Position numbers and translations under genes: made by a program
Notes under the pieces: model-generated
What the model was told of the DNA's origin: nothing
Seen by the model: only the letters and a program-made list of their open reading frames with translations
Databases searched by the model: none
In this document: one piece after another, positions 1 through 5,606 of the stretch
How the letters are laid out: the number at the start of each line of letters is the position of its first letter
Position numbering within the stretch: position 1 is the first letter of the stretch
Origin: Lachnospiraceae bacterium UBA3386
GTDB taxonomy: Bacteria > Bacillota > Clostridia > Lachnospirales > Lachnospiraceae
Direction: 5' to 3'
DNA length: 5,743 bases
Assembly (NCBI GenBank): GCA_002358875.1
Contig: DEPS01000019.1
Location: forward strand, 52,827-58,569

Positions 1-72
1 CCGGACAATCCTGACAACCCGGATAATCCTGACAACCCGGACAATCCTGACAATCCGGATAACCCGGGCAAC
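1..72 (+). repeat. 18-bp tandem repeat coding for Pro-Asp-Asn linker
   Basis: Four head-to-tail 18-bp units, each coding Pro-Asp-Asn twice with alternating CCG and CCT proline codons (1-18, 19-36, 37-54, 55-72). The last unit has decayed to PDNPGN, and degenerate PDT/PGN/PDH/PDE triplets continue to about 117. The array runs off the left edge, so its full length is unknown. It encodes an extended, hydrophilic spacer between surface domains and is the kind of array that can change copy number by slippage. Confidence 0.85.
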
Positions 73-1197
73 CCGGATACGCCCGGAAATCCCGATCACC
101 CTGATGAGCCGGATACTCCTCCGACACCTCCGATCGCAGTCCATGAGGATGTGGAGGATGAAGATCAGAGCATTCATTATCCCTGGATCCGTACATTTGC
201 AACAGGAGCAGATAAGGAGACAAGAACGATCACTGCAGAAGGAATCGCTGCAGTCCATGACCGTGTAATCTGGAAAAACCTCGTTCCCGGCCTTACTTAC
301 CGGGTCAGAGGAACTCTGATGAGAAAAGATACCGGGGAGCCTTTTAGGCTCGATGGAAAAGAAGTCAGAGCAGATACAGAATTTACGCCTTCGGAAGTTA
401 ACGGAGAGACAGAAGTTATTTTTAGATTTGACACTTCGCAGTTAAATCTGAACAGTGGGGAAGACGATAATGAAAGCGGGAGCACTGCAGATGACATGGA
501 AGATAAAGCAGAACAGGAGAGTCTGAGCCTGGTTGCCTTTGAAAAACTGTATCTGATAAGATCAGAGAATTCTTCCGGCACGCAGGACCCTCAAAGTCAG
601 GAAGACGGTAATGGAGTCCACGACCCTTCTGATGAGACCAAAGATGACGTCCCGGCTGCAACTTCAACAGATCTGCCTGCAGCCACTCCGTCAGATTTTC
701 TGCTGGCATCACACATGGATCTTGAAGATGAAGCACAGACTGTCATTTTGAAGGAAAAAGAACCTGAGGAGCCGGAGAAACCTGAGGAGCCGGAAAAACC
801 TGAGGAACCCGAGAAGCCTGACAAGCCGGAAAAACCCGAGAAACCGGAGCAGCCGGAAAAACCCGAGAAACCGGAGCAGCCGGAAAAACCTGACAAGCCG
901 GAGCAGCCGGAAAAACCTGACAAGCCGGAGCAGCCGGAAAAACCTGACAAGCCAGAAAAGCCTGAGAAACCCGACAAGCCTGATCAACCGGACAGTCCCA
1001 AAGACTCTGGCACAAAGACGGGCAAAAGGAATGTGACACCGGCCTCCCCGCACACGGTCTCTACAGTTTCCGGACCAAAGACGGGAGATGATACTCAGAC
1101 AGCTTTCTTACTTGCAGCTTTCTTTTCTGCGCTTTTTGCAGTCATAGCTGTTATTGTAAGGCGAAGGAAAGGGCATAATACGGATAAAAACCAATAA
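1..1197 (+). CDS. Wall-anchored surface protein with VaFE (T-Q ester bond) domain, 5'-truncated
   Basis: The reading frame is open from the first base and ends at TAA 1195-1197, so only the last 398 codons are present; the ATG at 151 is internal, because repeat coding runs straight through it. Order (window residue numbers): Pro-Asp-Asn repeat linker 1-45; VaFE domain from about 63 to 250; Pro-Glu-Lys-rich spacer about 254-333; SGPKTGDD sorting motif 357-364; hydrophobic helix about 367-386; RRRK tail 387-390. Known from the family: VaFE domains are Ig-like folds of Gram-positive adhesins and pilins, and T-Q ester members cross-link a Thr to a Gln with help from Asp, Glu and His. Matching residues are visible: T65 (or T68), D87, E181 in VAFEKLYL, H238 in ASHMD, Q246 in EDEAQTV. 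Expected role: sortase-attached adhesin or stalk on the cell wall. Odd: two acidic low-complexity inserts split the domain. Ligand unknown; the N-terminal domains lie outside the window. Confidence 0.88.
   Translation, partial: PDNPDNPDNPDNPDNPDNPDNPGNPDTPGNPDHPDEPDTPPTPPIAVHEDVEDEDQSIHYPWIRTFATGADKETRTITAEGIAAVHDRVIWKNLVPGLTYRVRGTLMRKDTGEPFRLDGKEVRADTEFTPSEVNGETEVIFRFDTSQLNLNSGEDDNESGSTADDMEDKAEQESLSLVAFEKLYLIRSENSSGTQDPQSQEDGNGVHDPSDETKDDVPAATSTDLPAATPSDFLLASHMDLEDEAQTVILKEKEPEEPEKPEEPEKPEEPEKPDKPEKPEKPEQPEKPEKPEQPEKPDKPEQPEKPDKPEQPEKPDKPEKPEKPDKPDQPDSPKDSGTKTGKRNVTPASPHTVSTVSGPKTGDDTQTAFLLAAFFSALFAVIAVIVRRRKGHNTDKNQ
760..999 (+). repeat. Pro-Glu-Lys wall-spanning repeat, with 4 x 27-bp core
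   Basis: A proline at nearly every third residue (PEKPEEPEKP, PEQPEKPDKP and similar) forms about 80 residues just before the sorting signal, as in wall-spanning regions of sortase substrates. At DNA level, 847-954 contains four in-phase 27-bp units coding EQPEKPDKP or EQPEKPEKP. The last three (874-900, 901-927, 928-954) differ only at the final base, which suggests recent duplication. Acidic and basic residues alternate, so the segment is nearly charge-balanced. Confidence 0.85.
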
Positions 1198-1204
1198 GCT
1201 GATG

Positions 1205-1223
1205 TTTACACCAGGGGTGTAAA
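1205..1223. other. Perfect 8-bp inverted repeat downstream of surface gene
   Basis: TTTACACC (1205-1212) and GGTGTAAA (1216-1223) are exact reverse complements around a 3-nt AGG centre, beginning 7 bases after the surface-protein stop codon. No T-run follows, so it is not an intrinsic terminator by itself. It may be a 3'-end RNA hairpin protecting the transcript, or a DNA operator-like palindrome. The sequence is certain; the function is open. Confidence 0.5.
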
Positions 1224-1232
1224 GACTGATCA

Positions 1233-1285
1233 GGACGGCAGGACCTGTCTTTGTAAAAATAAGACGGGTTTTGCCGTTTTCTTTT
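1233..1285 (+). terminator. Strong intrinsic terminator of surface-protein gene
   Basis: A 17-bp stem with three G-U pairs (1235-1251 with 1261-1277) encloses a 9-nt loop and runs directly into a T-rich tract, TTTTCTTTT, at about 1277-1285. Reading the pairs outward, 14 are Watson-Crick. It lies 36 bases after the stop codon and should separate the surface gene from the peptidase unit. Confidence 0.85.
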
Positions 1286-1312
1286 ATGGATAGATGCCAG
1301 ATGTGATATACT
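1283..1312 (+). promoter_or_regulatory. Probable extended -10 promoter for the C11 peptidase unit
   Basis: TATACT at 1307-1312 is preceded by TG at 1304-1305, giving an extended -10 (TGnTATACT). The -35 is poor: TTTATG at 1283-1288 with 18-nt spacing, or TTATGG at 1284-1289 with 17. Weak -35 boxes are typical with extended -10 elements. Transcription would begin near 1319, just after the upstream terminator, leaving a 5' untranslated region of about 160 nt. Confidence 0.5.
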
Positions 1313-1350
1313 GTTACTGGTTGCAGGCGGCTGTGATTCTTGTTTTTTTC

Positions 1351-1376
1351 GTTGATTTCCAGGATGGAGGATCAAC
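1351..1376. other. Inverted repeat in the leader of the C11 peptidase gene
   Basis: GTTGAT (1351-1356) and ATCAAC (1371-1376) are exact inverted copies. The stem extends by two T-G pairs and, past a one-base bulge, two C-G pairs, leaving a small loop. It lies in the predicted long 5' leader, just after a run of seven T at about 1343-1349. It could be an RNA hairpin or an operator; nothing identifies a ligand or regulator, and no known riboswitch core was recognised in 1313-1479. Confidence 0.3.
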
Positions 1377-1465
1377 AGAAGCACCAGTGATCCGTCATCA
1401 TATCTGTTAAATAGATCATGCTGGATGGAAAGGCTGCACAGCCGGGTTATCAGATTCGATAAAAC

Positions 1466-1471
1466 GAAAGG
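1466..1471 (+). promoter_or_regulatory. Ribosome binding site choosing ATG 1480
   Basis: GAAAGG at 1466-1471 sits 8 nt before ATG 1480. This supports 1480 as the start rather than the ATG at 1425, which is in a different frame and opens only a shadow frame of the peptidase gene. Confidence 0.6.
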
Positions 1472-1479
1472 CAGAGGGC

Positions 1480-4023
1480 ATGGAACGACAAAGACCACGC
1501 GGCAGAGAGAAAAACGTGACAGGACAGGGAACCGGACTGGGGCGCAGGGGAAGCGGACTGGGAACGGGGCCGGCCGGTTCAAAGGACGGATACAGCAAAA
1601 GAGGCAGCTCTTCCGGAGGGGGAGGAGGACGGGTCACCCGCGGCGCGGGACTGAGCATTCCGGTGATCATCATTGCCATCATCGTATATCTGTTTGGCGG
1701 CGGGAATCTTCCCGGGTCGGGGGGCAGCGGCGGCACTGCGTATTATGACTATGGCAGTGCGGGAGAGTCGTCAGGAGGAAGCTTTGGCGGCCTGTCCGGA
1801 AGCGGAGCACAGGGTATGTCCGGGGAATCAGGGTCAGCGTCAGGTTCTGCCGCGGGATCAGGATCTGCCGGTTCCGGCAGCCAGCAGGGAAGCTGGCAGA
1901 CAAGCGGCGCGACCGGAGTGCTCAGCGATTCGGTTGTGTCCGGATCGAGGGAAAAGCGCACGAAGATCTTAGGGGACGGTAAAGACGTCGTCACGATTAT
2001 GGTCTATCTGTGCGGAACGGATCTGGAATCACGAAGTAAAATGGCGACCTCCGACCTTCAGGAGATGGCTGCCGCTGATATTTCCGAAAATGTGAATCTG
2101 ATCGTTTATACAGGCGGCTGTGGACGTTGGAACAACAACATCATCAGCAGCAGGACCAACCAGATCTACCAGATAAAGACTGTGAATGGGCGCACCGGGC
2201 TTGTTACATTAAACGACAATGTAGGGGCGCTTCCCATGACGGATCCCTCCACTCTGACATCATTTATTAAGTACTGCGCAGAAAATTTCCCCGCAAACCG
2301 CAACGAACTGATCCTCTGGGATCACGGATCAGGGTCGGTGGCAGGCTACGGATATGATGAAAAATTCAAAAACAGCGGCTCCATGAGCCTTTCCGCCATC
2401 AATAATGCCTTAAATAATGCCGGAGTTACCTTTGATTTTATCGGCTTTGACGCCTGCCTGATGGCGACAGCAGAGAATGCCCTGATGATGGACAAACATG
2501 CTGATTACCTGATCGCTTCCGAGGAGACCGAACCGGGTATCGGATGGTATTATACAGGCTGGCTCAATGCTCTCAGCAGAAATACATCCATTCCCACGAC
2601 ACAGCTTGGAAAGCGTATCATCGACGATTTTGTAACGACCTGCGAAAAAAGGACGCCCGGCCAGGGTACGACTCTTTCTCTGGTCGATCTGTCAGAGCTC
2701 TCCGCCACCATGCCTGAAAAGCTCTCGACCTTCGCAAAATCCGTGACCAGATCCATGAAGGAAAAGGATTATCGGACGATCTCAGGCGCCCGTAAGGGAT
2801 CCAGGGAATTTGCCCGTTCTTCAAGGATCGACCAGGTCGACCTTGCGAATTTTGCTGACAACATGGGCAGCAAAGAGGGAAAGGAGCTTGCTGATGCCAT
2901 CCGCGGAGCGGTCAAATATAACAAAACCTCACGAGGGATGACCAATGCATACGGTCTGTCGATCTTTTTCCCGTATCAGAGCACAAGATATGTCGACAAG
3001 GCCGTGAAGGAATATGACGCTATCGGAATGGATTCTGATTACACGCAGGCTATCCGTGCCTTTGCCAGGATGGAAGCCGGAGGGCAGGCAGCAGCAGGCG
3101 GTTCTTCCGGCGCCTCTCCGGTCCCCTCTCTGTTTGGAACTCTTCTGAACGGAAGCGGCTCCGGTTCTGCCTACGGCGGCAATGGATCTTACGGCAGCTA
3201 CACGGGAACTTCTCCCTATGGTTCTTCCGGCGCTTCCGACGAGCTGATCGGAGAGCTGCTCAATGCTTTCCTGGGAGGAGACTACAGTTCCGTCGGCGGT
3301 CTGACCTCCGGTAATACAGACTTTCTCTTTGACAGATCAATTACGGACGAAGACACGCTTCAGTATATTAAAGAAAACCACATCGACGCATCAGCACTGT
3401 ACTGGACGGAAAATACGGATGGAAGACCCATCCTCACCATGTCTGAAGAGCAGTGGGGGCTTGTACAGTCCCTCGACCTTAATCTTTTCTATGACGACGG
3501 AGAGGGCTATATTGATCTTGGCCTTGATAATATCTACAGCTTTGACGATGAAGGAAACCTTGTTGCAGACGAAGGAAAGACCTGGCTGGCCATAAACAGC
3601 CAGATTGTCGCCTATTACCACCTCGACACTACCGAGGACGGAGATAACTGGACCATTACCGGACGCGTCCCCGCCCTCTTAAACGGAGAACGGGTCAATC
3701 TTATTGTCGTTTTTGACAATACGAATCCTAAAGGCTATATTGCCGGCGCACAGATCGTATATGAAGAAGCTGACGACGACGCCCTTCCGGTCGTGGCGAA
3801 GAATCTGACTGAGATCAGGGACCAGGATAAAATCGACTTCATCTGCGATTTCTACTCCTACGACGGTAAATATCAGGACAGCTACATGATGGGGGAGCAG
3901 ATGACAGTAGACGGCAGTCTGACGATCAGCGACGTTACCCTTCCTGACGGAAAAGTCCGCCTTACCTACCGGCTGACCGATATCTACAACCAGGCATACT
4001 GGACCGAGACCATCAGCCATTGA
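1480..4023 (+). CDS. Membrane-anchored clostripain-family (C11) cysteine peptidase
   Basis: 847 residues. A basic, Gly-rich cytoplasmic tail (1-57) is followed by a hydrophobic helix (about 58-73, SIPVIIIAIIVYLF) with no clear cleavage site, so a signal anchor with the rest outside the cell is likely. Then a Gly/Ser linker (74-155), the C11 domain (about 168-530), a second Gly/Ser/Tyr linker (about 533-586), and a beta-rich C-terminal region (about 587-847) that I cannot assign. Family hallmarks: a strand MVYLCGTDLE near 174-183, the catalytic His in LILWDHGSG (H282), and the nucleophile in GFDACLMAT (C326), followed by ASEETEPGIGW. C11 enzymes usually cleave after Arg or Lys, and several self-process between the His and Cys segments; lysines at 295 and 297 are candidates here. 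Expected role: surface proteolysis, substrate unknown. The downstream gene begins 43 bases later with no terminator between, so co-transcription is likely. Family call firm; specificity is inference. Confidence 0.92.
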   Translation: MERQRPRGREKNVTGQGTGLGRRGSGLGTGPAGSKDGYSKRGSSSGGGGGRVTRGAGLSIPVIIIAIIVYLFGGGNLPGSGGSGGTAYYDYGSAGESSGGSFGGLSGSGAQGMSGESGSASGSAAGSGSAGSGSQQGSWQTSGATGVLSDSVVSGSREKRTKILGDGKDVVTIMVYLCGTDLESRSKMATSDLQEMAAADISENVNLIVYTGGCGRWNNNIISSRTNQIYQIKTVNGRTGLVTLNDNVGALPMTDPSTLTSFIKYCAENFPANRNELILWDHGSGSVAGYGYDEKFKNSGSMSLSAINNALNNAGVTFDFIGFDACLMATAENALMMDKHADYLIASEETEPGIGWYYTGWLNALSRNTSIPTTQLGKRIIDDFVTTCEKRTPGQGTTLSLVDLSELSATMPEKLSTFAKSVTRSMKEKDYRTISGARKGSREFARSSRIDQVDLANFADNMGSKEGKELADAIRGAVKYNKTSRGMTNAYGLSIFFPYQSTRYVDKAVKEYDAIGMDSDYTQAIRAFARMEAGGQAAAGGSSGASPVPSLFGTLLNGSGSGSAYGGNGSYGSYTGTSPYGSSGASDELIGELLNAFLGGDYSSVGGLTSGNTDFLFDRSITDEDTLQYIKENHIDASALYWTENTDGRPILTMSEEQWGLVQSLDLNLFYDDGEGYIDLGLDNIYSFDDEGNLVADEGKTWLAINSQIVAYYHLDTTEDGDNWTITGRVPALLNGERVNLIVVFDNTNPKGYIAGAQIVYEEADDDALPVVAKNLTEIRDQDKIDFICDFYSYDGKYQDSYMMGEQMTVDGSLTISDVTLPDGKVRLTYRLTDIYNQAYWTETISH

Positions 4024-4066
4024 ATCTGATCGGCAGAGTTCACCGTAGAAACAGAGCGATTTAAAA

Positions 4067-4693
4067 ATGTCCAATATTTCGGAAAATCCTGAAAAACAAA
4101 GAACAAGGGGATCTGCAGCATGGATCCCTTTCGCCTCCTACCTCACGACCGGGCAGTTTGCCGGCCTCCGCGGCGGATTTGTGCAGCATTGCGGCCCGAC
4201 TGCTGCGGCGAATCTGATCCGGACACTAGGGAGAAGACTCTGCCTTTCCTTATATACAGACCCGGCAGAAAATGATGATGCGCTGTTTCTGATGTGCGCG
4301 GATGTCGGAAGACGCATGGGAATCTACTGGAACAGAAGAGTTTTTGGCCGTTTTGGCGGCACTTCCAATTTCCTGACAGGAATTTTTTTGCGGAGATGCC
4401 TTAACAAAGCAGGTTTACATGGAAAGGTGAAGGTACGCTTCCACCCGTGGATCACCCCTGATGCCGTCGCAGAGGCTGTTGACCGGGAGGCTGTCGTCTA
4501 TCTGGAGGTCATGTTCCATCCAAAGTATAAAAACCACCATATGATCTGTTATTCGTACAGGTATTGTGATGAGGATACACAAAAGGACGCAGGACGCCTC
4601 TTCCTTCTTGCGGACGGATGGACGCCCGGTCCGGTATGGATCGACGAAAAAGAATTAGGGCGAGGACATTTTCTCACAGTACAGATGTCATAA
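4067..4693 (+). CDS. Uncharacterised protein, possible C39/papain-like cysteine peptidase fold
   Basis: 208 residues, not recognised as a named family. Start: ATG 4067 is the first in-frame start after an in-frame TAG at 4046; its ribosome site is weak, so translation may depend partly on coupling to the upstream gene. What suggests a papain-like fold: QHCGPTAAANLI (C42 at the start of a helix, as in C39-like CGPxA motifs), a hydrophobic strand VVYLEVMF (143-150), then HHMICYSY (H157/H158) and FLLADGWTPGPVWID (D183), in the Cys-strand-His-Asp order of C39-like peptidases. Against: Q40 is only two residues before the Cys, whereas the oxyanion Gln of C39 enzymes is usually about six before. No signal peptide or membrane helix, so probably cytoplasmic. 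Also notable are paired arginines at 56-57, 82-83, 90-91 and 109-110. It may modify or process something linked to the C11 peptidase, or be an inactive relative. Confidence 0.8.
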   Translation: MSNISENPEKQRTRGSAAWIPFASYLTTGQFAGLRGGFVQHCGPTAAANLIRTLGRRLCLSLYTDPAENDDALFLMCADVGRRMGIYWNRRVFGRFGGTSNFLTGIFLRRCLNKAGLHGKVKVRFHPWITPDAVAEAVDREAVVYLEVMFHPKYKNHHMICYSYRYCDEDTQKDAGRLFLLADGWTPGPVWIDEKELGRGHFLTVQMS

Positions 4694-4698
4694 AAGAT

Positions 4699-4719
4699 CA
4701 TCAGATACCTGATGTTTTT
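4699..4719 (+). terminator. Weak intrinsic terminator after the 208-residue gene
   Basis: CATCAG (4699-4704) pairs with CTGATG (4709-4714) across a 4-nt ATAC loop, followed by five T (4715-4719). The hairpin starts 5 bases after the stop codon. The short, half-GC stem suggests modest strength; a stronger hairpin follows within 20 bases. Confidence 0.55.
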
Positions 4720-4731
4720 GTTCGATTATAG

Positions 4732-4777
4732 AAACCCGCTGTTAACCGCTAAAAACAGCGGCAGACAGCGGGTTTTT
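4732..4777. terminator. Terminator hairpin between convergent genes
   Basis: An 11-bp perfect outer stem (AAACCCGCTGT 4732-4742 with 4765-4775) encloses a second hairpin (CCGCT 4746-4750 with AGCGG 4757-4761). On the + strand it ends in TTTTT (4773-4777). On the - strand the hairpin is followed by TTTCTAT, a weaker T-tract. It is therefore a good second terminator for the + unit and possibly the terminator for the HD gene arriving from the right. Confidence 0.75.
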
Positions 4778-4896
4778 GAAGATCGTATAATTTACATCCT
4801 TTCTGGCTGCAAGCGTCAATGTGCTACTGCCGTACAGTTGGCAGGTATACCGGGGACACTGCAGGATCATGGCTTATGCAGGGGCAGCGGACTGCT

Positions 4897-4922
4897 TCAG
4901 GGCCAAAGGATCGGTCCCCTGA
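4897..4922 (-). other. Hairpin just after the HD gene stop
   Basis: TCAGGG (4897-4902) and CCCTGA (4917-4922) are exact inverted copies, with a further two-pair inner stem possible. It lies two bases past the HD-gene stop on the - strand. No T-run follows on either strand, so it looks more like a 3'-end structure than an intrinsic terminator. Confidence 0.3.
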
Positions 4923-4924
4923 GG

Positions 4925-5446
4925 TCACAAAAGTATTCTTCCGTCAGGAGAAAGGCAGACACGGCAGCCATCCTTCACAATATACAGGCACATGTTTTCA
5001 AGGTCGGCATCTCCACCTGTGAGGATCGCCTGGGCACAGAGATATTTCTGCATCCTGGAAAGAACTGTCGTATCAGTTTTCCTTCCGCTGAGCCGTCCGG
5101 GCGTACTGTTGTGCCGCAGATCGGCGAGTTTTACCTTCGCGGCGATCGGATTATTCTTAAGACGTGCCACATAATCCAGATAGGGAGTCCCATCGTCATG
5201 TGTCAGGAGCGCAAGCGCATCGGTCACCTGGCGGGGGAATCCCTCTCTTACAATATCATCCAGCGTTTTTTCTGTGTCCTCTACAACATCATGCAGAAGC
5301 GCTACACAGATTTCCTCCTCTGTTTCCATCTGCTCCGCCAGATGAAAGGGGTGGAAAACATAAGGAATCCCGCCTTTGTCTTTTTGATTCTTATGGGCTT
5401 CAAAACAAAGCTCCAAAGCTCTGTTTGTTAATGGTGTATACAGCAT
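4925..5446 (-). CDS. HD-domain phosphohydrolase, small (p)ppGpp-hydrolase-like protein
   Basis: 173 residues, start ATG at 5446-5444 with AGGAGG four bases upstream. The HD signature is complete: H32 in VFHPFHLAEQM, H52-D53 followed by E56-D57 in ALLHDVVEDT, and D109 with N113 in VKLADLRHNS. In Rel/SpoT hydrolase domains and MESH1, the His/HD/Asp set binds Mn and the Glu-Asp pair assists removal of the 3'-pyrophosphate from (p)ppGpp. The LTHDDGTPYLDYVARLKNNP stretch (81-100) is typical of small Firmicutes proteins often labelled GTP pyrophosphokinase, but there is no synthetase, TGS or ACT domain, so it could only be a hydrolase. The last 30 residues (about 144-173) form a short extension I cannot assign. 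Cytoplasmic, probably monocistronic, convergent to the peptidase unit. The HD family is firm; the alarmone substrate is inference, and other nucleotide substrates are possible. Confidence 0.9.
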   Translation of the reverse strand: MLYTPLTNRALELCFEAHKNQKDKGGIPYVFHPFHLAEQMETEEEICVALLHDVVEDTEKTLDDIVREGFPRQVTDALALLTHDDGTPYLDYVARLKNNPIAAKVKLADLRHNSTPGRLSGRKTDTTVLSRMQKYLCAQAILTGGDADLENMCLYIVKDGCRVCLSPDGRILL

Positions 5447-5450
5447 TATT

Positions 5451-5456
5451 CCTCCT
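5451..5456 (-). promoter_or_regulatory. Strong ribosome binding site of the HD gene
   Basis: On the - strand this reads AGGAGG, 4 nt before the ATG at 5446. It fixes the start codon and predicts efficient translation. The direct repeat GGTCTC lies shortly upstream in the leader (about 5462-5467 and 5481-5486). Confidence 0.8.
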
Positions 5457-5551
5457 GCCTTAGAGACCGGCCTGCCAGGGCGAGACCCTTAAATCTGTCG
5501 ATTGAAAATATATAATTCATGACATTATTCCGGGCGAAATCTTATATTGAA

Positions 5552-5580
5552 ATTTTATCACACAGCCTTTAGATCATCAA
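5552..5580 (-). promoter_or_regulatory. Likely promoter of the HD gene
   Basis: On the - strand, TTGATG (5580-5575) and TAAAAT (5557-5552) are separated by 17 nt, giving a good sigma-A type match. The start would be near 5545, leaving a leader of about 100 nt before the ATG. The A/T-rich block upstream of the -35 could act as an UP element. Confidence 0.5.
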
Positions 5581-5606
5581 TTGATTAAAAAAAATTAAAA
5601 AAACAA
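5581..5606. promoter_or_regulatory. Shared A/T-tract between divergent promoters (UP-element-like)
   Basis: Almost pure A/T, with runs of eight and seven A on the + strand, abutting the -35 of the tRNA promoter on the right and the -35 of the HD-gene promoter on the left. CAATTG occurs at both flanks (5578-5583 and 5604-5609). A-tracts directly upstream of -35 bind the RNA polymerase alpha subunit and are common at stable RNA promoters. Confidence 0.5.

Noticed and set aside
1..117. CRISPR array suggested by evenly spaced short repeats
   Set aside because: The units are 18 bp with no unique spacers and stay in a coding frame; they are protein-coding tandem repeats.
597..1053. Open frames on the - strand opposite the Pro-Glu-Lys repeat, coding Ser-Gly-Phe-rich or Phe-Arg-Leu-rich repeats
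   Set aside because: They are the mirror of the repeat DNA in the surface-protein gene, with no ribosome site and no recognisable domain.
1364..1390. Short leader peptide frame (MEDQQKHQ) upstream of the peptidase
   Set aside because: No ribosome site, no run of a regulatory amino acid, and no terminator/antiterminator pair, so attenuation is not supported.
1425..1748. ATG at 1425 as the start of a separate gene or of the peptidase
   Set aside because: It is in a different frame from the peptidase; its product is an Arg/Thr-rich shadow of the Gly-rich tail, and GAAAGG at 1466-1471 favours the ATG at 1480.
4786..4791. TATAAT on the + strand as a promoter -10
   Set aside because: No -35 match at 16-18 nt upstream, and the only gene to the right is on the opposite strand; probably chance in A/T-rich DNA.
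4742..4870. Small - strand frame of 42 codons downstream of the HD gene
   Set aside because: No ribosome site, no recognisable motif, and it ends inside the terminator hairpin.
4712..5431. Long + strand frame of 239 codons overlapping the HD gene
   Set aside because: It starts inside the terminator region, has no ribosome site, and lies opposite a gene with a complete HD catalytic signature and a strong ribosome site.
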